Part shown: piece after piece, positions 1 to 9,500 of the stretch
Layout of the letters: each line of letters opens with the position of its first letter
How positions within the stretch are numbered: the first letter of the stretch is position 1
Assembly: GCA_021734865.1 (NCBI GenBank)
Contig: JAIPIC010000014.1
Location: 1 to 38,270, forward strand
Reading direction: 5' to 3'
From: Candidatus Woesearchaeota archaeon
GTDB taxonomy: Archaea; Nanobdellota; Nanobdellia; Woesearchaeales; JAIPIC01
Length of the DNA stretch: 38,270 nucleotides
The notes under the pieces: generated by a model
What the model was told of the DNA's origin: nothing
The model's input: the letters and a program-made list of their open reading frames with translations, nothing else
Database searches by the model: none
Made by a program: the position numbers and the translations under genes

Positions 1-59
1 ATGTCCAAATTCATCGACGGAGAAACACAAAGATGAATCCTTTTTGCAAAGAAGAATTT

Positions 60-83
60 ACTGTAAATAGAGTAATTTACAGT
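60..83. repeat. Inverted repeat / hairpin beyond the pilin operon
   Basis: Perfect 9-base arms ACTGTAAAT (60-68) and ATTTACAGT (75-83) surround a 6-base loop. It lies about 90 bases beyond the stop codon of the last minus-strand pilin-like gene. It could be a transcript-end hairpin or a protein-binding site. Nothing else is recognised in bases 1-171. Confidence 0.45.
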
Positions 84-171
84 CCCAAAATCTGCTTTGC
101 ATATATTTGTTACCCAAACCCACGTTAGTTGACTTTACCCTATGACTTTAGCTACAATACACACGCTGAAT

Positions 172-684
172 CTATTTACATAGATAAATATTGACATACA
201 AATAGCCTGGATCCAAAGGGATTGGAAACAAAGAATTCTCACCAGTATAATTGCGTGAGCATGATCTACCAGTTACCCTGTCTGGCTTCATGATATAAGT
301 GTGCATTCCACTCTCTGAAGATACATTGAAAGCATAACCTGTCGGAACCCATATGTCAAGCGTCTGGTTGAAGATATATTCAAGCGTACTGTTGACATAT
401 TCACATGAATTTTCACCATTATCACATATAACTGTCCCGCCATTCGCGCAGTCTCTCATGAGGTCTTCAATTTTGTTGTTGTTACAGTCTTTCGTCGATG
501 AGTGTATGATGGAATTTATCATGTTTGATGCTCTTTGCTTAAACATGAAGTCAGTTCTCTGTGTGGAAACCTCTTTGTTTGCATCAAGGATGACTATAAA
601 AAATAGTCCCAGCATTATAAGTATAACTACAAAGGCTAGACCAAGCACTTCCATTTGCGACTTTTTTTGCTTAATTGTTATCAT
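172..684 (-). CDS. Type IV pilin-like secreted protein (fourth of four)
   Basis: 170 residues, family not recognised by name. The N-terminus is a short basic stretch (ITIKQKKS) followed by QMEVLGL and a ~20-residue hydrophobic helix (about 10-32). This is the layout of an archaeal class III signal peptide with Glu near +3 after the expected cleavage site. The rest is a predicted extracellular domain with several N-X-S/T sites and Cys residues (CNNN, CANGG, CDNG), suggesting disulphides or glycosylation. The start ATG overlaps the upstream stop (ATGA, 4 bases), so it is translationally coupled as the last gene of the surface operon. Role as a pilin or pseudopilin is inferred from N-terminus and context only. 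Confidence 0.75.
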   Translation of the reverse strand: MITIKQKKSQMEVLGLAFVVILIMLGLFFIVILDANKEVSTQRTDFMFKQRASNMINSIIHSSTKDCNNNKIEDLMRDCANGGTVICDNGENSCEYVNSTLEYIFNQTLDIWVPTGYAFNVSSESGMHTYIMKPDRVTGRSCSRNYTGENSLFPIPLDPGYLYVNIYLCK

Positions 685-1211
685 TTGTTAAATGGGATAT
701 AAATCACTTTTAGATATCCCATTGAGTATTGTTTAAGTATTGGATCAAATAATGAAACAGGCACATCAACAACAAGTCCTTCTACGTTGTCAACCGGAAC
801 ATGATCACGTACTGTGCTGTTTATAAGGTTTTTATACAAGACAAAAGTTCTGTTATTTGGATATATTTCCCTTGCTTCGATATAACTGTAGGAGAAGATA
901 TTGAAGTAATAGCTGAATCTTTCATCTACTACGTCTTCAAATGCCTGCAACTTCAGAAGGTCAAGGCAGTTTTCGATAGATATGTCACCTTTAGTGCATT
1001 TAAGTTCAGGCAGGTGGGATACTTTCTGAACTAATGCAATCGACGCAAGGTCTTCCTGTACGCTTCTTGCATCCTCAGCGTTTTGTTCTGCATAATGTGA
1101 ATAGAAAATTAGTCCAAAAACAAGCAGGATAAAAAAAACAAGCAGTGTGGCAATAGTTTCAAACATGCCTATTTGTGCTTTTCTCTGATCTTTCAACTCA
1201 ATAAATTGCAT
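681..1211 (-). CDS. Type IV pilin-like secreted protein (third of four)
   Basis: 176 residues. A charged N-terminus (LKDQRKAQIGMFETI) leads into a long hydrophobic helix (about residues 18-38), resembling a prepilin with cleavage near KA/QIG and Glu shortly after. An amphipathic stretch follows (EQNAEDARSVQEDLASIALVQKV), as in the N-terminal helix of pilins, then a small extracellular domain with two nearby Cys residues (LKCTKG, ENCLDLL). The start codon shares one base with the preceding stop (TAATG), and its stop overlaps the next start by 4 bases. Exact function is unknown; a minor pilin of a surface filament is the best guess. Confidence 0.75.
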   Translation of the reverse strand: MQFIELKDQRKAQIGMFETIATLLVFFILLVFGLIFYSHYAEQNAEDARSVQEDLASIALVQKVSHLPELKCTKGDISIENCLDLLKLQAFEDVVDERFSYYFNIFSYSYIEAREIYPNNRTFVLYKNLINSTVRDHVPVDNVEGLVVDVPVSLFDPILKQYSMGYLKVIYIPFNK

Positions 1212-2299
1212 TAAAATATTCCCTCACAAGTGTAATAATTCCGCATCTCATCATTCTGCTGATTCAATTGGCGGTTGCTCTCATACAAAATAGTAGCAGT
1301 TGCTAGATCAAGGCTAATAGGCCACGCAAGATTTGTCTTGAGTGTATCAAGTTTGTTCATTCCAAATCCCATTCCACCTTCGCACTGGGTACTGCTTACG
1401 GATGAATAATAATCAAGTAAAGTCTCAGATCTATTGATATATACATCAACAATTGACGATAATCGAATAAGTGCTTTGGTCAGGGTGCATTCGTAGAAAT
1501 TTTGATCCTCAGCAAATATTGCCCCAACTAAAGATGCTTCCTTCAGATAGAACGACTCACCTTCAAGCTCAAACTTATTCTGATCATTTGCTCTTTTATA
1601 AAACTCAACTATGCCAAAGCCATCAATACCATCCTCGACTGGCTTGATGTTTATTGCTGTCACGTCAAGCGGATGCAGCTTCTCAGTAAATGCAGGAAGT
1701 TCCTTTGATGTCAATCCTGTCTCTTCGTAGAATATGAATTTTACTTTATAGTTATTTTCGTGTTCCAGACTCATATTTGTAGTCAATGTCTTACTCAGTT
1801 TATCTGGAAGCTCTTCATAGAGCTGTTCTATTGCCGATCCACCTGAGTCATAGAATATGTATCTAAATTCGGGTGTCGTAGTGTAAAGAAAACTGGTAAC
1901 TTCAAATGGAAAATACCAAGGTTTTGACCATGTAACGAGTATCTTACCTCTAACAAGATCAGATGCAAAGATAGGTTCAATACTGATGTGGTTCTGATTT
2001 GAATTGTCAATAGAATATGATGATGTACAACCTATTTGCGTGCAAAGGTCACTGTGGCACGAGAAACGGATATCAGTTTTTGGTATGTCAATAAAATGAA
2101 TCGTGTTACTGGATTCTTTAGCACCAGTTATTATCGATTGAAGGTGCATCATAATAGTATTTGCGATGCTCCTCTCCTGAATATCATTCTGCATATCGAT
2201 AATACTAAAGAAAATTATTAATATTATTGCTCCGGCTATTATTATGAATATCCAGTTAAACTGGACTTCTATGACCCCTTTTTTATCCAATTGTTTCAT
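1211..2299 (-). CDS. Large pilin-like protein (second of four)
   Basis: 362 residues. The N-terminus KQLDKKG/VIEVQFNWIF followed by an Ile-rich helix (about 14-34) fits a class III signal peptide cut after Gly with Glu at +3. It is longer than a usual pilin. The extracellular part carries several Cys residues, including a CHSDLCTQIGC cluster, and ends with a Cys next to the C-terminus (YYTCEGIF). It lies 10 bases after the preceding gene and its stop overlaps the next start. I recall similar GxIExQFNWIF N-termini in DPANN genomes, but the family has no function I can name. Confidence 0.72.
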   Translation of the reverse strand: MKQLDKKGVIEVQFNWIFIIIAGAIILIIFFSIIDMQNDIQERSIANTIMMHLQSIITGAKESSNTIHFIDIPKTDIRFSCHSDLCTQIGCTSSYSIDNSNQNHISIEPIFASDLVRGKILVTWSKPWYFPFEVTSFLYTTTPEFRYIFYDSGGSAIEQLYEELPDKLSKTLTTNMSLEHENNYKVKFIFYEETGLTSKELPAFTEKLHPLDVTAINIKPVEDGIDGFGIVEFYKRANDQNKFELEGESFYLKEASLVGAIFAEDQNFYECTLTKALIRLSSIVDVYINRSETLLDYYSSVSSTQCEGGMGFGMNKLDTLKTNLAWPISLDLATATILYESNRQLNQQNDEMRNYYTCEGIF

Positions 2300-2309
2300 A
2301 TTCTGAGAT

Positions 2310-2822
2310 TTATCCTGGAGCTACAATAGTGTGATCTCCACCGCCAGTAATTTTTATTCGTGCCATCCCGTTAGAAGTGTCAAGGCAAAAATAATATGGT
2401 GACTCAATCTTTATTGTACCGGCTGATATTAGTTTCTCAGTAATCTTTTTTACTAGAAATATATTTTTCTGGTTTCCAAGCTCCCAACTCTGGTGAATTA
2501 TTGGATGAGCATCCGAAGATCCAGCCGATAGAGCAGGATTAACAGGGGCAGATAAATCAATAAAACAGATCTCATTGTAACCTGCCGGAACATTCAGGTT
2601 AATTATCTTCGTAGAACCGTATTGCCTGCTAATTTTCTCAAACTCACTCTGTATGTATGTCTCAAATTTAAGGATAGAAACAAATTCCTGCTTTTCCAAA
2701 AGTTCATTCACTGCATTGTACCCATATATTAGAATAAGAGCCATGATGATAACTGACAGCATATAGATAAGCGGTTGTCCCTGTATCTGACCTTGAATGC
2801 CAAATTCATTTTTTCTTGGCAT
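2310..2822 (-). CDS. Pilin-like protein (first of four)
   Basis: 170 residues. The N-terminus MPRKNEFGIQGQIQGQPLIY precedes one hydrophobic helix (about 20-37). Repeated Gly-Gln motifs make the likely prepilin cleavage site uncertain. An amphipathic segment follows (NELLEKQEFVSILKFETYIQSEFEKI), then a short domain with only two Cys residues. The start lies 17 bases inside the preceding surface-protein gene, with a GTGAAT ribosome-binding-like stretch upstream, so it is coupled to that gene. A pilus-like or anchoring role is inferred from its three co-encoded neighbours. Confidence 0.7.
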   Translation of the reverse strand: MPRKNEFGIQGQIQGQPLIYMLSVIIMALILIYGYNAVNELLEKQEFVSILKFETYIQSEFEKISRQYGSTKIINLNVPAGYNEICFIDLSAPVNPALSAGSSDAHPIIHQSWELGNQKNIFLVKKITEKLISAGTIKIESPYYFCLDTSNGMARIKITGGGDHTIVAPG

Positions 2823-5800
2823 CTTTATTCACTTTGGAACCCTTTTTTCGGGAAGAAATATCAAGACCTTGCCCTTCATTCTCCACAAATAGTACTTCTC
2901 CAGTTTTGCGTTTTTTTCTTGATTGTTTAGCCCTGGAGCGTTTGACTGTAGGGGCTTTTATATCTTGCTCTGCCTTAAGTCTGCCTTTCTCATCAAGCTC
3001 AAGCCATTCGTTCTTTGGTTCCTCAATCTTTTTCATCTCATCAAAGATTTTTACTGCTTCTTTCGAATTTAGGACTTCTCTTTTCTTCTTAGTACCTGCC
3101 TGATCCTTGAGCGAAGTGTCGACCTTATCTGAGAGTTTTTGTGTGTTTTCTTCAGATATTGGTCCTTTCTTTTTGTCATCAAAGTTCGCAAAAAACTTAT
3201 TGTCCTGTGCTCTCTTTTGTTCATGCTTTTTTTGATATAATGCATGGAAATTGTTTTTATTCTGGACTGGCCTTTTGTAGACTCTTTGTACTTGTGGACC
3301 AGGTTTCTGTCCCTGTGATGGGGCCTTTGAAGGAAGGGTTGGCGGGGCAACATTTGGCTGTTTTTTAGTTGGAAGTTTTATTCCAAGCTTTGCTAGCTGA
3401 GTCAACAAAGATGGTGGAATTTTAAGTCTGCCTGCCTTATATTCTGTATATGTATAATATCCACCGACTATAAGCATTACTATTATCAATAACAGAACCA
3501 ACCACCATATCCACCACCAAGATGACGAACCACCAGGATGGCTCTCCGCATCTGTTGGATCAGTTCCCTCAAGGTATTCAAAACCATCTGAATACCCATC
3601 ACTATCTGTATCTTCATCATAAGGATCCGTATTGCCATATTTGCCACTAATCTCGTACTCTTGAAGATTAGTCAAACCATCATTGTCCGGATCAAAATTA
3701 GCATCATCTGCCATAGGATCAAGATCATGGGAAAACTCCCATTCATCTGGGATACCGTCGCCATCAGCATCAAGATCGCAGGGGTCTCCCATCCCATCCT
3801 TGTCATAATCATCCTGGGAAGGGTTTGCAACATCTTTGCAATTATCGTCTGCATCTTTTACACCATCACCATCGGTGTCTTTATCTTTATCACTGTTAGC
3901 ACATATGCCATCAACACAGTTTATGCTATCACAATCTGCATGATCATTGCACATCTGCCCACCTGTACATTTATCTTGGCACAATCCACCACAATCTATA
4001 TCAGCTTCCTTTCCCTGATCCCATTTATTATTTGTGCAGTGGTCTTCTGTTTCTCCTGGCTTCTTAATACATATTCCAGCAGGGCAGTATTGATTTTCAC
4101 AGTCTGTATCAGCCCGGCAGCTTTTTCCGTCTGCGCATTTTGCAAAACAGCTACCACCACAGTCAATGTCAGGTTCGTTTCCATTCTTTTGGCCATCAAA
4201 ACAGCTTGCTTCAGAACACTTTCCGTCTTTACAGTAATTGCTATCACAATCAGAATCTTTTTCACATGTAGCTTCTGGTACCATGCACTTGTTTGTATCA
4301 AATTCACATCCGGAGTCACATCTTAGTGAACCACCAACAAAGTTATCAAAATCCTCACACCCTGAAATTGCACCCCATTCATCATCATCACATTGTTCAT
4401 CATCATTTATATCCCCATCACCACATTCACCATCTGACAGGCCGGTACAATCAGTTACATCAAAACGGCAGTCGTCTCCGCAACTGAGGTCACCACCAGT
4501 ATATTCTCCTATTTGAGAACATTGAGTGATCAGCCCCCAATTATTTCCATCACATTGTTCTCCAGCATCGATGGTATTATCACCACAATAACTGCCTGTT
4601 CCGCCAGTACACTGATTCGTATCAAATACACAATCGTCATTACAAGTCAATGTGCCAGAGGTAAATCCATCAAGATTTTTACATCCAGTAATAATACCCC
4701 AATCTTGACCATCGCACTGTTCATCATCATTAATAACCCCATCACCACATTCACCGTTTGACAACCCAGTACACTTAGATACATCAAAACGGCAGTCATT
4801 TCCGCAACTAAGGTCGCCACCAGTATATTCAAAGTTTTCACATCCAGATATCCCACCCCAATTACTTCCATCACATTGTTCACCAGAGTCAATTATATCA
4901 TTACCACAATAACCCGCAAGAACACATGGTTCACAGGAACCACCACAGTCGATCCCTGTTTCATCATAATTTTTTTCATTGTCATCACAATGTGGTATCT
5001 CCATACTCCTGTCTACCGTTATACCATCGCTCTGACCTACAGAACTCCAAAGCCCAGCCCGGTTCTTTGCCACAACCTTAAAAAAGTAAGTGTTCTCGTT
5101 TGAAAGATTTAGTCCTGACACCCATTCATCAGTTGTCGTTCCTGCTGAGGTCCAGTCAATCATGACGTCGTCTGAGAAATCACCACGTTGGTAAATGGAA
5201 TAATTGTATTGTACTATTCCATCAGTATAATCCTTCTCTTCAGCTGACCATCGCCCTCTCAATTTTGTCGTATATGGTGTATATTCTGGATTTGTAGGAT
5301 CAGGACCTGTATCATCAACAACTGGATTTTCAGGAGGAGTAGTATCTATGTAAAAGGTAGTCTGCGCAGTATTGTATCCTCCAGCCCACGTACACTTGAC
5401 ATAATATGTGTATTTTCCATCCTTAAAGCTCAAATCCGAACTTATGTGAGATAATGTCTCAGTGCCAAAGGTTCCGGACACCATGGTGGTGTCAGTCGTA
5501 TTCCCATACTTGCATGTTGCCTGTTGGTATGTCGTAACATTAATTTTTATCTTGTTCTTTGACATCGCAGCTCCATCTTCAGGATAATTAATCTGCACTT
5601 TGGTCAGATAGCTAGGATCATATAAGAGTGTGACTTCAACAGAATTTGAGAGCTTTCCGCCTCTGTCCATGCAACGGACATAATATTTTGTTTCCGTGTT
5701 TTCAATCAGATTTCCTATCTCTGTCTCAACATTTTCATTGTAGTCACTAAGGTTATATTTATCAAATTCAGTAAAATCGTACCTCATTATATCAAAATCA

Positions 5801-6531
5801 GTTGTTTCATTATCATAGCGGCAGACTACTGGTTCTGAAGCAACAACCAAAACGTCAGTTTTAGGATATGGTGTTGGATGTGGATCTGGGTGGGCTTCAA
5901 TCTCTGGATCTGTAGTGTCAATGACTATTGTAAATGTTTCTTCTGTCAGAATTCCATACTCATCTGTACACTTGACAATGAAAGGACCATTATAAATGGT
6001 AGGAGTACCTTGCGGACTCTTTGTGATTGAATGACTCGTGGAATAGGATTGTTCATTGAAATTTTTAAACGTGGTTCCGTTATCGATACTATATGTACAT
6101 GTAGCTCTCAAATTTGTCTTAACAAGAACATCAGTATTTGGAGTCGAAGTGTATCCATTAAATGGTTCTTCCATGACCATAAGTAACTGTGGAGAAAGGA
6201 TTTGTATTTTCCATCCCTGCCTTTTCTGGTTTTCAAGAAAATCTTGTGCTGTCAGGTTAAGAGAATAATCGCCCACAGGAACCTCACCAGATGCGGTATA
6301 GGTATATTTTGTTCCGTTTGTATATAACATGCTCAGCTGGTGTGTGTTGTTGCCCATAAGATAAAAGTTCAATATATCAACATCATGAATTTCAGCAGGA
6401 TATGTTAGTGTGTAATTTGATTTTGCTGTTGCTGGGATGTAATCAGCAAATGTAATACTGCTCATTAAAAGCAGAGCAACCACCATAATAATAAGTGTCA
6501 GGAATTTTGTTATTTCTGATATTCTTACCAT
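2806..6531 (-). CDS. Cys-rich, calcium-repeat surface protein with membrane anchor and basic tail
   Basis: About 1241 residues from the ATG at 6531 (MVRISEITKF). I chose this over an ATG 12 codons upstream because it directly begins a signal peptide and has GGTGG just upstream. Numbering below is from the longer form. Order: signal peptide (~20-42); Ig-like domains with DTTDP/DTTPP strands and a fibronectin-III-like domain (~50-530); four Cys-rich repeats of ~51-54 residues with CGD..I...EQCD..W (~550-760); further Cys-rich segments; thrombospondin type 3-like Asp-rich repeats (DTDGDGVKDADDNC, DADGDGIPDEWE; ~890-1000), which bind calcium in that family; a Trp-rich transmembrane helix (~1013-1036); and a ~215-residue Lys-rich tail. 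The tail should face the cytoplasm. It overlaps its upstream neighbour by 7 bases and the first pilin-like gene by 17. Confidence 0.85.
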   Translation of the reverse strand: MVRISEITKFLTLIIMVVALLLMSSITFADYIPATAKSNYTLTYPAEIHDVDILNFYLMGNNTHQLSMLYTNGTKYTYTASGEVPVGDYSLNLTAQDFLENQKRQGWKIQILSPQLLMVMEEPFNGYTSTPNTDVLVKTNLRATCTYSIDNGTTFKNFNEQSYSTSHSITKSPQGTPTIYNGPFIVKCTDEYGILTEETFTIVIDTTDPEIEAHPDPHPTPYPKTDVLVVASEPVVCRYDNETTDFDIMRYDFTEFDKYNLSDYNENVETEIGNLIENTETKYYVRCMDRGGKLSNSVEVTLLYDPSYLTKVQINYPEDGAAMSKNKIKINVTTYQQATCKYGNTTDTTMVSGTFGTETLSHISSDLSFKDGKYTYYVKCTWAGGYNTAQTTFYIDTTPPENPVVDDTGPDPTNPEYTPYTTKLRGRWSAEEKDYTDGIVQYNYSIYQRGDFSDDVMIDWTSAGTTTDEWVSGLNLSNENTYFFKVVAKNRAGLWSSVGQSDGITVDRSMEIPHCDDNEKNYDETGIDCGGSCEPCVLAGYCGNDIIDSGEQCDGSNWGGISGCENFEYTGGDLSCGNDCRFDVSKCTGLSNGECGDGVINDDEQCDGQDWGIITGCKNLDGFTSGTLTCNDDCVFDTNQCTGGTGSYCGDNTIDAGEQCDGNNWGLITQCSQIGEYTGGDLSCGDDCRFDVTDCTGLSDGECGDGDINDDEQCDDDEWGAISGCEDFDNFVGGSLRCDSGCEFDTNKCMVPEATCEKDSDCDSNYCKDGKCSEASCFDGQKNGNEPDIDCGGSCFAKCADGKSCRADTDCENQYCPAGICIKKPGETEDHCTNNKWDQGKEADIDCGGLCQDKCTGGQMCNDHADCDSINCVDGICANSDKDKDTDGDGVKDADDNCKDVANPSQDDYDKDGMGDPCDLDADGDGIPDEWEFSHDLDPMADDANFDPDNDGLTNLQEYEISGKYGNTDPYDEDTDSDGYSDGFEYLEGTDPTDAESHPGGSSSWWWIWWLVLLLIIVMLIVGGYYTYTEYKAGRLKIPPSLLTQLAKLGIKLPTKKQPNVAPPTLPSKAPSQGQKPGPQVQRVYKRPVQNKNNFHALYQKKHEQKRAQDNKFFANFDDKKKGPISEENTQKLSDKVDTSLKDQAGTKKKREVLNSKEAVKIFDEMKKIEEPKNEWLELDEKGRLKAEQDIKAPTVKRSRAKQSRKKRKTGEVLFVENEGQGLDISSRKKGSKVNKDAKKK
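4285..4915 (-). repeat. Four tandem ~155-base repeats coding Cys-rich modules
   Basis: Inside the Cys-rich surface gene, four consecutive modules share CGD/N..I...EQCD...WG.I..C...........L.C...C.FD...C. Modules 1 and 3 share EYTGGDLSCG-DCRFDV. Modules 2 and 4 share CGDG-INDDEQCD. The order is therefore A-B-A-B, which implies duplication of a two-module unit. Similarity is also visible in the DNA, for example repeated 'ccatcacattgttc' stretches. Confidence 0.8.
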
Positions 6532-9500
6532 CCTGACCACCCTGCTTGTGTTGTATAATCGGGCCACACTTCAAGTTCGGCTGTCGGTCCGGTCGTATCT
6601 CTATTTATAGTAATGTAACTATCACATTCATCGTTACCAGCAATGTCCACCGATGATATTCTAATAACATTTGTCCCTTCTGACAATAATGTTAACTGAA
6701 GTATGCTGGTTCCAATCTGGTTTGTATAAGTCTTGTCGGGAGATGACTGATTATTAAAATACAATTTGATATCTGACAATTCAGATAAAGAACCATCAAT
6801 GGATATCCCGTCTGTTTCTACAATATTTGACACATACACCTCATCAACAAGAGAAAGGATTCCTGTTGATGTAGGATATATTCTTGTGATACTGTAGGGT
6901 GAGCAGGTAGTATCATATGTGACAGTAGTCTGGGTAGTTCCAATATTACCAGCAAAATCTGTTGCAAAAACAGTAATATTCCTTATTCCGTCACTGCCAG
7001 AGTCAAGGTCGACAACCGTCGAGAATGACCTGCTAGGATCAACAATAACAAATGGCGTGTTGTTGATGTCCCCTTCCATTGTGATCGTGCTTGTTTCATC
7101 CATGTTCAAATCAAGATAATTTCCTTCAAGCTCAATCCTCAGTTCCTTTGTAGGTGGGTGTGAAGTTACCTGCAACACCGGTGCAGTTGTGTCTATCACA
7201 AAATATTCAAACCACTGTCCTTCCATTTCTGTTGTTTCATTAATCTCGACATTTGCATTGAATTCTAGAGAATAAGAACCATCTTCAGTTCCAGTATATG
7301 GGAAGTCAATGGAAAATGATGTATCATTTATCTTTGTTGCTGATAACATTATTGATGTATTATATATTCTCACATCAGTTGGTGTCACACTTTGAGGTTG
7401 GTCTAAGAAATGAATATATGCCTTTGGAGTAGACGAATTTGTATACCACCTGTTATAGACATAATTTGCATTATCAAAAGAGAAGGTTGGGTCTGAAACT
7501 AGACCAGATTTAATCTCAAACCACCATTCAATCTGATTTGAATCACCACCTTTGTCTTTTGCATATACTTTAAGGTTGTGGGTGCCTTCTGAGTAATCCT
7601 GAGTTGGTGTATAGGTCATAAAGACTTTGTAGCCTTCGGTTGTACAATACATGTTAGAACTGCTGCATGTATAATCTGAACCATCCACAGTAAGCACTAA
7701 TGAACTCTGATCAACACCAGTTATTCTGTCCAGCAGATACATGGTAATGGGTTTTCGGAGGTTATTAGTTGTGCTTTCGTTGTGAGGCTCAACTGACATA
7801 AATTCAATATCATAATTATCATAAATTACCTCAAAAGATTTTTCCACACCCACATTACCATAGGAATCCATTGTGAACATATTCACGTTATTTTCACCAA
7901 CAACCAAGTCAATGTTCTGTTCAAACCATCCTGTTGGAACTTTAAGATCATATACGTAAACCGTAGACAGTGCTGTGACTGAAGATTGAATTGGCTGGTC
8001 TAGAGTAATAGTTGTGGCATAATCACCTGCATTGAATACTGCTCCTGTTATCTTATATCTTTCATATGTTGGTGTAAGGACAGGGAATTGCACATATCTT
8101 CCCACTACAAAATCAGCCTCTCTGTTCTCACTAACTTGGAACGTTGTGCTTCCTGCTACTACGTCTGCATATACTTCTCCAGTTGAAAGTTCAGTATCAG
8201 CATATGAGGAAGTAGTATTGTATTCTTTATTGGTCTGTTCCAGTGTTAAGTAGTTCTGTGACTGCACTTCTGTATGAACAAGTTGGTTTTCCTGCCTTGG
8301 GCTTGTAAAACCAGTTAATCTTAATGTGGGTCCATCTGCATAATACGGATCAGAAAGCTGAGGTGTAAGCTCCACCTGGTATCCACCAAAAGTATCTATA
8401 TCAAAATATTTTCCTTTGACTATGAAATCTGAATCAAATGTGTTTCCAGCATCATCCTCTGCCTCAATAATAAAATGACTATTGTTTCCCTCAATCTGGT
8501 CAAATGCGGTATTTGAAACTGGAACAAAAAGCCTATAAGTCTGGTTATTTCCTGATTTTAAGACAAAATAATCTGTCAGGTTTATCTCAGGAGTTGATCC
8601 ACTGTAAGTATCAAAGACTTCATAAATAAGGCTGTTAACGGTTATCGGATCGCCCGATACAATATCAACATTATAATACTCAACATCTGTTTCTCCACGC
8701 AAGACAACCGGAAGACCCAGACTATCATAATCTGTGGTTTGTATTGTAAAATTTATTTGCATTACATAAGAAACATACAGAATAGTCTCATTAGTATTAC
8801 CATATTCGTCTTCTGCTTCAAAAATAAGCCTGTTCATTCCAGGATATAATCTTATGTCTGCGTCAAATGCTGTGCCTTGTATCCTTGGATGTTTATAATC
8901 TGATCTGCCTGTCTCAACACTTTCAACAGTTATAGTCATACTAATCCTTGATTCATCCGTAACAATACCTCCTACTGTAATATTTGGATTTGAAAATGTC
9001 GTGCCGTTAAGAGGTGCAGTCACCTGTATTGATGGTGGATCATTATCAACATAAATATCTATACATTTCAATGACTCACTGTTGCCACCCTTGTCTGTAG
9101 ACATATAGCAAAACATCGAATTGTCAAAATCAGTGTTGAGTTCAAAAATACCATCGTAAGTAACCATTGCTCCTGAACATGCTGCTGCTGTCTCACCAAC
9201 ACAATAGTAAGTATTAGAGCAGCCAAACTCTCCAGGTGGGAAGTCCTGCTCAGTATCAACACATATAAGTCTTATTGAAGGGTCCATATAATACCCCCCT
9301 GAAGTCATTTCTTCATATTGCCCAGCACCTATATATTCAAATGCCCTGGTAGATGGTGCAAGGGTATCGACTGTGAAATATATGTATGCCTGATCAACTG
9401 TATCAAATGAACCTTGAGTATCCTTACATCTTGCATTATACATGTAAGTACCAGAAGCTGCGTTTGTGACATTGTAAGTATACATATATATACCACTGGA

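Noticed and set aside
3661-4326. Long plus-strand open frame with Ile/Val-rich, membrane-like translation
   Set aside because: It is the antisense of the Asp/Cys-rich repeats of the surface protein; complementing GAT/GAC codons yields Ile/Val. No start signals or family match.
4285-4915. CRISPR-like or satellite array
   Set aside because: The repeats keep a reading frame and code for Cys-rich modules; there are no short identical repeats with unique spacers.
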